Assembly: GCA_002319925.1 (NCBI GenBank)
Contig: DCFP01000001.1
Span: 4,801 to 19,028 of the forward strand
DNA length: 14,228 nucleotides
Direction: 5' to 3'
DNA from: Holophagaceae bacterium UBA1801
Lineage (GTDB): Bacteria; Acidobacteriota; Holophagae; Holophagales; Holophagaceae
Positions 1 to 7,136 of this stretch are shown in pieces. A program made the translations under genes and the position numbers. The notes beneath the pieces were generated by a model. That model searched no databases and was not told the DNA's origin. It worked only from the letters and a program-made list of their open reading frames with translations. Each line of letters opens with the position of its first letter. Position 1 is the first letter of the stretch.

Positions 1-1941
1 ATGACCCCGCCGATCCACTCCTACGAAGGTGAGCCGGAAGATCTGGCCATTGGGGATGTCCGATGGGTAGGCGTAGTGGAGCTGGGAGGGAATGCGCCCC
101 GCGTTGACGGTGATCCGGTCCCGGAGCACATCGTTCACGTAGACCAGCACGGTAGGTGTGTTGGTCACGCTGAGCGGGAAAGAGCCTGCGCTGCGGAGCA
201 AAAAGAGCTCACTGCCTTTGTCCTCGGCCAAGGCCGAAGCTTGGTAGAAGAATTTTCGCTGAGCCAGGCTGCGAGTGATCTTCAGCGCCTGTTCGGCGCC
301 GCCGGTGACCAGGTCGCTGGCCGTGCAGCTTGCATCGACATCCGCTTGGCCACCGTAGTCTTCGATCAGTTGCCCCGCATGGGCACCGAAGCGGATGGTC
401 TGGCGCCAGGCTACACGCATGGCGTGATCCGTGGGCAGCTTGGTGAACACGTCCGGCAGCGTGTAGTCCACGAACCACTGCTGGGTGATGACATTCGCGC
501 CGCCGGCGCCTGTCCGCGGGTCCTGGCCGTATATCAGCGCACCGTTGTTGTCCTGCATGCTGCAGGTGAACATGTCCGTGGCCGAGTAGCAGTTCGCGTT
601 CGTCAGGAGCGCCACGGGTTTGTAGTAGCCTTCGCCCAGAAGGTTCGCATCGAAGTCGGTGGTGAACTGGGCGGTACCTGTATAGACCTGGCCATTCCCG
701 TGGGCGTCATTGACGGTCTTCAGGAAGTCCGGATACCAGCTTCCCACATCCGTGTTGTTGAAGATGCGGTAGTTCAGGTCGTTGTTGAGGAGACGGAAAC
801 CGAGCACCTGCGCGTTCTTGTGGGCGAACAGCTGCGGTAGTTTGTCGGCCAGTTCGATGTAGCCGCCGCCGTTGTCGCGAACATCGAAGATCAATCCGTC
901 GGTGCCTGCCAGATCGCTCAGCAGGAGGCGCCTCACCTCGTCGATGACCAGCTGGACATTGTTCACACTGAAGGTGGTGAGCCGGATGTACCCGAAGGTG
1001 CCGTAGGCGTTCAGGATCGTACCGTAGGTGAGATTGGGATCGAGCGTCGGAAGATTCGGGTAAACGGAAGATGCCTCGAGTCCGTTGGCCTTCAGGAGCG
1101 AGCGATAGTCCTGCTGTTCCGGATCCATGGCCAGATCGATGCGCGGCTTGGAAGTCGGCGCTCCCGGCAATGCCTTCATCCGCAGGGCGGGCTCCGTCCA
1201 CTGGGTCAGCCACGGCACCGTGATCGTGTAGTAATCCCCCCGGGCGCTGGATCCATAGGCCTTCATCAGCAGCTTGACCGTATTCTCCTGGGGGACTTCC
1301 CGGGACAGGTGATTACGGGTGGTCATGTTGACGAGGGCCCGGGAGAAGCCGCCGAACTCGTTCGCTCCCTGGGCCCAGGAATACATCTCATGGGCGGCCA
1401 GGTAAACGGGCTTCCCGCTGTACATGACCACTTCGTCACCCAGGGCGGGAACCCGCTGGCCCGGCGCGTACTGGGCGAACTGGTCCGGATTGACGGAGGC
1501 TACACGCACCTCGAAGGGATTCCATCGCCCTTCGGTCCTCGCGAAGGTGAGAGGAAGGAAACTGATGTAGCGATTGTGGGGAGACGGGAAGTAGTAGTTG
1601 AGGTGGCGGTCGCGCTGCTTGTTGAAGATGCGGGCGATCTGGTATTCCAGATCCTTTGTGTTCAGCGTGTCGACCTTGTCCACCACCTTCTGGATGTCCG
1701 AGGCTGGATCGGTCTGATGGTAGTAGACCGGCTTGTGGTAACGGTGCACGTAGAGGTCGCGCAGGAATACCTGCGCCTGGTTCGCGATGGTGGATTTGTC
1801 CGCGGACGACAGCTCAGGAATGACGATCTGATCGCGGACGGTGGACAGGGGCGCCACTTGGGTTGCCTGTCCGTGGACGATCGAGGGCATGAGCAGCAGG
1901 CCCATGCAGAGAGGCAAGGTTTTGAATCGAACCATATTCAT
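1..1941 (-). CDS. Exported S41-family peptidase (C-terminal part beyond window)
   Basis: The frame is open from an ATG at 1941 to the left edge: 647 residues with no stop, so the C-terminus is missing. AAAGGGA lies just upstream of the start. Residues 1-24 form a signal peptide (MNMVRF, then a hydrophobic stretch ending VHG before QA), so the protein is exported. The S41 core is visible. GYIRLTTF is near residue 334, followed by LIFDVRDNGGGY at 350-361 (the usual D-x-R-x-N-x-G-G strand). TNANCYSATDMF has the predicted nucleophile at Ser453. The usual catalytic Lys about 25 residues later is absent; the sequence there is RTGAGGANV, as in IRBP/tricorn-like S41 members. The first ~330 residues are unassigned. 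Family knowledge: S41 enzymes cleave peptides or protein C-termini in the periplasm; the substrate here is unknown. Family call firm, catalytic mechanism less so. Confidence 0.85.
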   Translation of the reverse strand, partial: MNMVRFKTLPLCMGLLLMPSIVHGQATQVAPLSTVRDQIVIPELSSADKSTIANQAQVFLRDLYVHRYHKPVYYHQTDPASDIQKVVDKVDTLNTKDLEYQIARIFNKQRDRHLNYYFPSPHNRYISFLPLTFARTEGRWNPFEVRVASVNPDQFAQYAPGQRVPALGDEVVMYSGKPVYLAAHEMYSWAQGANEFGGFSRALVNMTTRNHLSREVPQENTVKLLMKAYGSSARGDYYTITVPWLTQWTEPALRMKALPGAPTSKPRIDLAMDPEQQDYRSLLKANGLEASSVYPNLPTLDPNLTYGTILNAYGTFGYIRLTTFSVNNVQLVIDEVRRLLLSDLAGTDGLIFDVRDNGGGYIELADKLPQLFAHKNAQVLGFRLLNNDLNYRIFNNTDVGSWYPDFLKTVNDAHGNGQVYTGTAQFTTDFDANLLGEGYYKPVALLTNANCYSATDMFTCSMQDNNGALIYGQDPRTGAGGANVITQQWFVDYTLPDVFTKLPTDHAMRVAWRQTIRFGAHAGQLIEDYGGQADVDASCTASDLVTGGAEQALKITRSLAQRKFFYQASALAEDKGSELFLLRSAGSFPLSVTNTPTVLVYVNDVLRDRITVNAGRIPSQLHYAYPSDIPNGQIFRLTFVGVDRRGH

Positions 1942-2439
1942 TGAATTCCCTTTGGGCTGATGGGGTGGCTGGGCCGCAGGACCGGGCCGGAACGCGCCGC
2001 GGTGTTGCGGATTCCATGGGTATCCTCCTGGAAGAAGATGAACACGCAGATGCTTGGCTCGCGGCACGCGCCTGCAGGCGGCGGCCGGAGGACGTTCATC
2101 CCCAGGGACACGGATTTCTTCAAGGCCCACCGATGCATCCAGCACCTTCCAAATACCTGGAGAGATCGAAGCCCATGGCACACAAACCCTCGCCAGGTGA
2201 TTGGCTTCACCCGAACTAGAGGTATCGCGCGCGCAGACGGGATGTAAGGCTGCAGATTTCCAGCAATGAATGAGAAACCGCGCATTCGCGCAGTGCCCGT
2301 TCATCTATGGATTTTGAGTGCATTCATCTTGGTACGGCGCGGTATGCCTTGGAAGACGAATCTCACGTCGAAATGAAAGCCAGCGGTTGTCATAAAAAAT
2401 TGGGCCTTGCTGCTCACCTTCCCACGTGAGACAAAGCCG
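1942..2439. other. 498-base intergenic stretch upstream of the S41 gene
   Basis: This lies between the stop of the MFS gene and the start of the S41 gene, both on minus. I see no gene with family features and no convincing -35/-10 pair. A strong minus-strand Shine-Dalgarno (AGGAGGA at 2023-2029) precedes an ATG at 2017, out of frame with the S41 gene. That short frame runs to 1814 and overlaps the S41 start. A 5-bp hairpin at 2196-2211 is too weak to call. The S41 promoter presumably lies here, but I cannot place it. Confidence 0.5.
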
Positions 2440-3693
2440 CTAATTTGCGCTGGCCCGCCTGGCTTCCAGCGCCGAGGCTTCCCGCTTCCATCGGGGAAGC
2501 CCCACCAGGAAGGCGATTCCGCCCAGGAGACTGCCCAGCCCGCTCACTGCCACGATGGCGGGTTCGTTGAAGTGCAGGCGCGCCAGGAGGCTCACCAGGA
2601 GGCCCCCCAGGGGCACCATACCCAGGAACATGACCATGTGCAGCGACATGACGCGGCCGCGGAAGGCATCGGGCACCATCATCTGCAGCAGGGTGTTGGT
2701 GGAGGACATCTGGACCATGAAGGCATAACCCACGGGCATCAGGAGCAGCGCCGACAGCAGCAGGGACCGGCTGAAGGCGAAGGCCAGGAGACTGATTCCG
2801 AAGAGGAGCGAAGAGGCGGCAATCCAGTGCCACAATCCGTGGTAGCTCTTCCTCAGCGTCAGCGACACGGCACCCGCGAGCGCGCCCACGCCGGAGACGC
2901 ACATGAGCCAGCCCAAGGCACTGGGACCGCCGCTCAGGATGCGATCCGCGAAGATGGGCATCAGCACGGAATAGAAGGTGCCCAGCAGGCTGCACAATCC
3001 CAGCAGCAGGAGCAATCTACGGATGGGCAGGCAATGACTGGCGAAGGAAAACCCCTCGGCCATGCGCTTGAGGGGCGAGGCGGAAGCACCCTGCGGACGC
3101 GGCTTGGGCCGCTTCACCATCTTCATGAGCGCGGCGATGACGGCGATGTAGCTGATGGAGTTCAGGACGAAGCACCAGCCCTCTCCCACCATCGCCACCA
3201 GCAAACCCGCCACCGCAGGGCCCAGCACCCGGGCACAGTTGACCATGCTGGAGTTCAAGGCGATGGCGTTCATGAGATCTTCCTTGGGCACCGCCTCGGC
3301 GGCGAACACCTGGCGGCCGGGATTGTCCGCGGCGTTCACCGTGCCCAGCAGAAAGGCGGAGGCGATGACATGCCAGAGCTGCACGTGATGACTCAGGGTG
3401 AGCAGCCCCAGAAACAGCGCAAGGAACATGGCTATTGTCTGGGTTGCCAGCAGCAGGCGCCTGGTCGGTATGTGATCCGCCAGCAGACCTCCCACCGGCG
3501 CGAATACCAGCATCGGAATCTGGCCGATGAACGTGATCATGCCAAGGGCTGCGGCACTGCCCGTGAGGCGGTAGATGAGCCACGTCTGGGCCACCATCTG
3601 CATCCAGGTGCCGATGAGGGAGATCATCTGGCCCGAGACGAAGAGCCGGAAATCCCGATGGTTCAATGCGCGCAGCGAGGAAGGAAACGTCAT
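2440..3693 (-). CDS. MFS exporter, MFS_3/EntS-like
   Basis: A 417-residue integral membrane protein, about the normal length for a 12-helix major facilitator. The N-terminus (SLRALNHRDFRLFVSGQMIS) and the early helix GTWMQMVAQTWLIYRLTGSA are typical of the MFS_3 group, which includes the enterobactin exporter EntS and macrolide-type pumps. The helix 2-3 loop carries motif A as GGLLADHIPTRR (residues 68-79). DAFRGRVMSLHMV later in the protein is another hallmark of this group. It is expected to act as a proton-driven exporter in the inner membrane; the substrate cannot be read from sequence. It is the last gene of the marR-ABC-permease-MFS run, starting 14 bases after the permease stop. The Shine-Dalgarno is weak (purine-rich GAACAGAAAAACGAA), so coupling to upstream translation is plausible. 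The family call is firm; the physiological role is inferred from the operon. Confidence 0.88.
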   Translation of the reverse strand: MTFPSSLRALNHRDFRLFVSGQMISLIGTWMQMVAQTWLIYRLTGSAAALGMITFIGQIPMLVFAPVGGLLADHIPTRRLLLATQTIAMFLALFLGLLTLSHHVQLWHVIASAFLLGTVNAADNPGRQVFAAEAVPKEDLMNAIALNSSMVNCARVLGPAVAGLLVAMVGEGWCFVLNSISYIAVIAALMKMVKRPKPRPQGASASPLKRMAEGFSFASHCLPIRRLLLLLGLCSLLGTFYSVLMPIFADRILSGGPSALGWLMCVSGVGALAGAVSLTLRKSYHGLWHWIAASSLLFGISLLAFAFSRSLLLSALLLMPVGYAFMVQMSSTNTLLQMMVPDAFRGRVMSLHMVMFLGMVPLGGLLVSLLARLHFNEPAIVAVSGLGSLLGGIAFLVGLPRWKREASALEARRASAN

Positions 3694-3707
3694 GTTCGTT
3701 TTTCTGT

Positions 3708-4571
3708 TCAGCGGATGGCCTTGGGATACATCCAGGAGCCCAGCATGATGAGACCGATCAGCACCAGCAATTCGACGCCGAGATCAAGGCTGATGCCCAT
3801 GCTGCTCTGGCCGCCGCGGATCATCAGGGTCCGCAGCGCGTCCACCTGGTAGGTGAGCGGGTTGATCCGCGCCACCAGCTTCAGCCACGCCGGCATGAGG
3901 CTCAGCGGGTAGATGGCGTTGCTCGCGAAGAAGAGCGGCATGGTGAGTACCTGGCCGATACCCATGAAGCGCTCCCGGGTCTTGACGATGCAGGCGATGA
4001 CCAGCGAGAAGGTGGAGAAGATCGCCGCGCCCAGGACGATGAAGAGCAGCATGCCCATGATGGCCACCGGCGAGAAGTTGAGGTGGGCACCCATGAGCAG
4101 GCCCAGCAGGCTCACGATGATGGCCTGGGACATGGCCCGCAGCCCCGCCGAGATGGCCTTGCCCGTCACCAGTGCGCCGCGGTAGGCGGGACTCACGAGG
4201 AACTTGTGGAGCAACCCCAGGTCGCGCTCCCAGATGAGCGCAATGCCGTAGAAGATGGCGATGAACAGGACGCTCTGGGAGAGGATCCCCGGCACCATGA
4301 AATCGAGGTAGCTGAGAGAGCCTGTTGGAATGGCCCGGGCGCGGTTCATGACCACGCCGAAGATGCAGAGCCAAAGAATGGGCTGGATGGCTCTGGTCAC
4401 GAGCTCCGTCGGATCGCGCTTGATCTTGCGGGTCTCGATCCAGGCGATGATCAGCACCTGTTTCACGAAATCGCGGCATGCCTGCACCCCACGCAGAAGC
4501 GCGCCATCTCTTGTGCTCTGATGCGCGTCAGCCAAGGCGGCGGGCCGTGCGTCGTGTCCTTGCGGTGTCAC
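3708..4571 (-). CDS. ABC-2 type transporter permease, DrrB-like
   Basis: A 287-residue permease of the ABC2_membrane family, partner of the ATPase encoded just upstream. Residues ~1-35 are cytoplasmic. IETRKIKRDPTELVTRAIQP (45-64) leads into the first helix, and further hydrophobic segments lie near 95-115, 146-160, 168-195, 205-225 and 266-282. The signature NAIYPLSLMPAWLK followed by RINPLTYQVDALR (about 218-247) is typical of drug, lipid or polysaccharide exporters such as DrrB. The start is GTG at 4571, chosen because a strong AGGAGGA (4579-4585) lies 7 bases upstream. The gene therefore overlaps the 3' end of the ATPase gene by 44 bases in another frame, which implies translational coupling. 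Two copies would pair with two ATPase subunits in the inner membrane. The transported compound is unknown. Confidence 0.88.
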   Translation of the reverse strand: MTPQGHDARPAALADAHQSTRDGALLRGVQACRDFVKQVLIIAWIETRKIKRDPTELVTRAIQPILWLCIFGVVMNRARAIPTGSLSYLDFMVPGILSQSVLFIAIFYGIALIWERDLGLLHKFLVSPAYRGALVTGKAISAGLRAMSQAIIVSLLGLLMGAHLNFSPVAIMGMLLFIVLGAAIFSTFSLVIACIVKTRERFMGIGQVLTMPLFFASNAIYPLSLMPAWLKLVARINPLTYQVDALRTLMIRGGQSSMGISLDLGVELLVLIGLIMLGSWMYPKAIR

Positions 4572-5367
4572 GGTACGTTCCTCCTGTGTCGATGGAACTG
4601 CCTGCGAAGAAGACGAAGGCGTCGTCCAGGGTCTCCGCTTCGTCCGCCTCGGACTTGAGCTGGTCGGGCGAACCCAGCGCGACGACCTTGCCCTGGTGCA
4701 TGATCGCCACCTGGTCGCAGAGCATCTCGGCCTCTTCCATGTAGTGCGTGGTGAGCAGTATCGTGGCGCCGAAGGAAGTCTGCAGTTCCTTCACGTGATC
4801 CCAGACCGCGCGCCGGGCCACGGGATCCAGGCCGACGGTAGGCTCGTCGAGGAAGAGCACCGTGGGGCGATGCAGGATGGCCTGGGCGATTTCCAGACGC
4901 CGGATCATGCCACCGGAATAGCGCTTCACCAGCGTATCCGCGGCATCCGTCAAGCCGATCATCTCGAGGGCCTGCTCGATCCGCCTGATGCGTTCCTGGC
5001 GCGGGACCGAATACAGGCGCGCGAAAACGATGAGGTTTTCCCGGCCCGTGAGGGTCCCGTCCACGGAGAGGAGCTGCGGCACATAGCCGATGGCCCGCCG
5101 CACCTCCCGGGGCTGCCGCTGCACATCGAACCCGGCGACCGTGGCGTGCCCCGAGGTGGGCTCCAGCAGCGTGGTGAGCATCTTGATGGTGGTGGTCTTG
5201 CCGGCGCCATTGGGGCCGAGGAGCCCGAAGATGCTCCCCGTGGGAATGGACAAATCCAGGTGGTCCACGGCCAGCAGATCACCGAAACTGCGGGCGAGTC
5301 CTTCGGTCCGGATGGCCTCGGCGACTACCGGCCGAGCCTTGTCGGGTGTGGTTTCCAAGGGGTTCAC
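4528..5367 (-). CDS. ABC transporter ATP-binding protein, DrrA-like
   Basis: A 279-residue ABC ATPase with all expected elements: Walker A GPNGAGKTTT (51-60), Q-loop Gln98 (GYVPQ), signature YSGGM (150-154, in place of the common LSGGQ), Walker B VLFLDEP with Asp174 and Glu175, and H-loop His208 (LLTTHYMEEAE). The C-terminal TLDDAFVFFAG resembles the tail of daunorubicin-type DrrA exporter ATPases. It should energise the ABC-2 permease encoded next, for export. The start is GTG at 5367, preceded by GGAGG about 10 bases upstream. The GTG shares four bases (GTGA, 5364-5367) with the stop of marR, a classic coupling arrangement. The last ~20 residues (TYRDTARTRRTARRLG) are Arg-rich, fall in the 44-base overlap with the permease gene, and are probably not conserved. 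Confidence 0.92.
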   Translation of the reverse strand: MNPLETTPDKARPVVAEAIRTEGLARSFGDLLAVDHLDLSIPTGSIFGLLGPNGAGKTTTIKMLTTLLEPTSGHATVAGFDVQRQPREVRRAIGYVPQLLSVDGTLTGRENLIVFARLYSVPRQERIRRIEQALEMIGLTDAADTLVKRYSGGMIRRLEIAQAILHRPTVLFLDEPTVGLDPVARRAVWDHVKELQTSFGATILLTTHYMEEAEMLCDQVAIMHQGKVVALGSPDQLKSEADEAETLDDAFVFFAGSSIDTGGTYRDTARTRRTARRLG

Positions 5368-5843
5368 GATTGCGTTTCCTCCGAGAGGATGCGGCGGAGC
5401 ACATCCATGGCGCTGGCCAGGATCTGGAGGTCGGCGGGGCTCGTACCGTCCAGATGCGCGGCCAGGAAGGACCGTGCCCGCCTGCGGGCCTTGTCCATGA
5501 GCGACGCGCCGGTGGAGGTCAGGCTCAGCACCACGCGCCGGCGTTCCTCAGGATGCGTCTCGCGCTCGATCCAGCCCCGCTTCACCAGACGATCCACCAT
5601 GGCCGAGGCCGTGGCGTCCTTGACGCCCAGATGCTCCGACACGGCCGAAAGGGAGGCTCCGCGCCGATGCCCCAAGAAGGCCAACACCCGGAACTGAGGC
5701 ACGGACAACTGCTCCTCCGAAGCCCCCCGCATCTCACGCCGGATCGCCCGCATGACCATGGGTACGGTCTCCAGCACCCGCCGGGCGCAGGTCTCCGCGT
5801 TCATGTTCCCGTCATCCTTGGGCTTCCTGGCGGCTGGGCTCAT
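5364..5843 (-). CDS. MarR-family transcriptional regulator
   Basis: A 159-residue winged-helix regulator, the usual MarR length. The dimerisation helices flank a DNA-binding core: LSVPQFRVLAFLG (46-58), then the helix-turn-helix LSAVSEHLGVKDATASAMVDRLVKRG (about 65-90), and the wing ERETHPEERRRVVLSLT (93-109). The frame stays open upstream to 6014, but the start at 5843 is preferred. It has GGGAG seven bases upstream, it gives a normal-length protein, and the further upstream part would cover the promoter. An internal ATG at codon 14 is the alternative. It is the first gene of the export operon. The palindrome on its own promoter suggests that it represses itself and the pump genes until a ligand, probably the exported compound, releases it. 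The regulatory logic is inferred from the family and layout. Confidence 0.9.
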   Translation of the reverse strand: MSPAARKPKDDGNMNAETCARRVLETVPMVMRAIRREMRGASEEQLSVPQFRVLAFLGHRRGASLSAVSEHLGVKDATASAMVDRLVKRGWIERETHPEERRRVVLSLTSTGASLMDKARRRARSFLAAHLDGTSPADLQILASAMDVLRRILSEETQS

Positions 5844-5862
5844 CACTTCGCTCCCATAACAG

Positions 5863-5875
5863 TTAGCTAAGCTAA
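5863..5875. promoter_or_regulatory. Probable MarR operator (perfect 13-bp palindrome)
   Basis: TTAGCTAAGCTAA is a perfect inverted repeat (TTAGCT, A, AGCTAA). It begins 20 bases upstream of the marR ATG and shares its last base with the predicted -10 box, so it covers the likely transcription start. MarR dimers typically bind short palindromes placed like this. Its binding by this MarR is inferred. Confidence 0.7.
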
Positions 5876-5903
5876 ATGTATATCCGCGGAAGGTCTCTGT
5901 CAA
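5875..5903 (-). promoter_or_regulatory. Sigma-70-type promoter of the marR export operon
   Basis: Read on the minus strand, a consensus -35 TTGACA (5898-5903) is followed after exactly 17 bases by TACATT (5875-5880), a 4/6 match to the -10 consensus. The predicted start of transcription is near 5868, about 25 bases before the marR ATG. It is the only strong -35/-10 pair I found in the window. Confidence 0.7.
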
Positions 5904-6040
5904 TGCAACACCATGAACCACCTTGGTTCCAGGAATCGTGCATCCATGCGCAGAGGGTGGCCTTGCCGGGCCATGGAAGATGGATTCGCTGTCGGTCAGA
6001 ATGTAGTCAGACAACCAATCGTTTCACCTCAGAGCCATAC

Positions 6041-6814
6041 ATGAAAACATGTCCGTTGAGTTCCACCAGTTCGACAATCAGATTTCACGATTTACCCGGG
6101 TCTGGCATCCCGCTTGTTTTCATCCATGGGCTTGGTTGCGCATCTTCCTGCGATTACCCTCCGGTCGCTTTCGATGAGGCACTGCGTGGGCGGCGATGCA
6201 TGCTCGTCGACCTACTGGGTTCAGGCTTCAGCGACAAGCCTCCGTCCTTTGGATACTCCGTCAAAGATCACGCCTTGTGCATCCTTGATTTAGTCACCTC
6301 TCTAAGGCTCACAAATATTGATCTTTACGGTCATAGCATGGGCGGCGCCATCGCTATTGTGGCGTCCTCACTCCAGACAGGTTTGGTTCGCCGGTTGATC
6401 GTCTCCGAGCCTTCTCTCGATCCAAGCCCCAGTCTCTTCATCCACTCCATTGCCGAACAAGACGAATTGGTCTATGTTTCGCACGGTCATGGCAACACGA
6501 TTCGTTCTGCGACCAAAGAAGCGGATCCGGTTTGGAATGTGTGGGCCGGATCCATGTCAGTGTCATCCCCTATCGCCATACATCGAGAATGTCGGTCCCT
6601 GGCCGAAGGCGGCGCGCCATCCTGGCGAGAGCTTTTGTTCTCGCTTTCGATGCCACGGACGGTGATATTCGGAGAACATTCCCTTCCACACCCCGACCAT
6701 TCGCATTTTCCCAAAGCCGGCCTAGCGGTTGACGTCGTCCCGGAGGCCGGACATTTGATGGCGTGGGAGAACCCTTCAGGCCTAGCGCAGGCCATTCGGC
6801 GAGCGCTCATTTGA
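6041..6814 (+). CDS. Alpha/beta hydrolase fold protein
   Basis: A 257-residue alpha/beta hydrolase. LVFIHGLG (25-32) is the oxyanion-hole strand, and DLLGSGFSDKP (57-67) is the typical loop after strand 4. The nucleophile elbow is GHSMGG with Ser99. EAGHLMAWENP carries the likely catalytic His238. After strand 6 the sequence reads VIFGEHSLPHPD, where family members usually have G-x-x-D, so the acid residue is uncertain (Glu212 or Asp219 are candidates). The frame is open upstream to 5876, but the ATG at 6041 gives a normal N-terminus and stays clear of the marR promoter. No good Shine-Dalgarno is visible. No signal peptide, so probably cytoplasmic. It is transcribed divergently from marR. Sampled lines of the gene have 47-48% G+C against about 67-72% in sampled flanking lines, which suggests transfer. 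The substrate cannot be deduced. Confidence 0.82.
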   Translation: MKTCPLSSTSSTIRFHDLPGSGIPLVFIHGLGCASSCDYPPVAFDEALRGRRCMLVDLLGSGFSDKPPSFGYSVKDHALCILDLVTSLRLTNIDLYGHSMGGAIAIVASSLQTGLVRRLIVSEPSLDPSPSLFIHSIAEQDELVYVSHGHGNTIRSATKEADPVWNVWAGSMSVSSPIAIHRECRSLAEGGAPSWRELLFSLSMPRTVIFGEHSLPHPDHSHFPKAGLAVDVVPEAGHLMAWENPSGLAQAIRRALI

Positions 6815-7051
6815 TGATTTCGCCAACCAATGCGAGTGGTTCGTCTCTGCCAGTTGTCCGAATATCTCTCCAAGTCGTTCCTGCAACCTCTCCTGGAGTT
6901 TCTATCCCCGGGGTCTCAACCACGAGCATCACCTGTTGCCTGTGCATCCCCCTTGCATGGCTATAACTCGCGATCAAGTCCATCACGGTTCTCTTTCATG
7001 CGTGGTTGCCGACTCGCCCACTCGAGTCTCTTCGATGGACTCCCGCTTAAC

Positions 7052-7065
7052 GCCTCTCGAGAGGC
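7052..7065. repeat. Perfect 14-bp palindrome
   Basis: GCCTCTCGAGAGGC is a perfect palindrome. The flanks AAC (7049-7051) and GTT (7067-7069) extend the pairing to 10 bp per arm with one bulged A at 7066. No T-run follows, so it does not look like an intrinsic terminator. It could be a binding site. Confidence 0.5.
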
Positions 7066-7096
7066 AGTTCGAGAACAATCATTGGCGATGAATTCC

Positions 7097-7108
7097 ATGA
7101 GCCAGCGG
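7097..7108 (+). repeat. 12-bp direct repeat, copy 1
   Basis: ATGAGCCAGCGG occurs here, ending 28 bases before the start of the small ORF at 7137. An identical copy at 7492-7503 ends 24 bases before the next start at 7528. The matching placement hints at a shared leader element, though 12 bases may be coincidence. Confidence 0.45.
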
Positions 7109-7136
7109 CCGTGAACATGTCTGGAGAGATGACGCC

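Larger units (their letters stand above)
6815..7136. other. 322-base stretch without a convincing gene
   Basis: It lies between the hydrolase stop and the next small ORF. Open frames on both strands are short: one of 94 codons on plus (6830-7114) and one of 58 codons on minus (6807-6983). Both lack a good Shine-Dalgarno and any recognisable motif. A perfect 14-bp palindrome sits at 7052-7065. This could be decayed coding sequence or long untranslated region. Confidence 0.45.

Noticed and set aside
1..840. Long plus-strand open frame of 279 codons.
   Set aside because: It lies opposite the S41 gene, whose frame contains signal peptide and active-site motifs. The plus-strand frame has none.
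2196..2211. Small hairpin GGTGA-TTGGCT-TCACC in the intergenic stretch, considered as a terminator or riboswitch element.
   Set aside because: Only 5 bp, no T-run, and no conserved riboswitch core around it.
2407..4658. Two long plus-strand frames (481 and 330 codons) rich in His, Gln and Arg.
   Set aside because: They lie antisense to the MFS and permease genes. Their odd composition is what a GC-rich antisense frame gives.
5844..6014. Upstream extension of the marR frame to an ATG at 6014 (216 residues).
   Set aside because: The extra 57 residues run through the predicted promoter and operator, do not resemble MarR proteins, and the ATG at 5843 has its own Shine-Dalgarno.
6807..6983. Minus-strand 58-codon ORF (MDLIASYSHARGMHRQQ...) in the gene-poor stretch.
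   Set aside because: No good ribosome site, no recognisable motif, and it overlaps the hydrolase 3' end; too little to call a gene.
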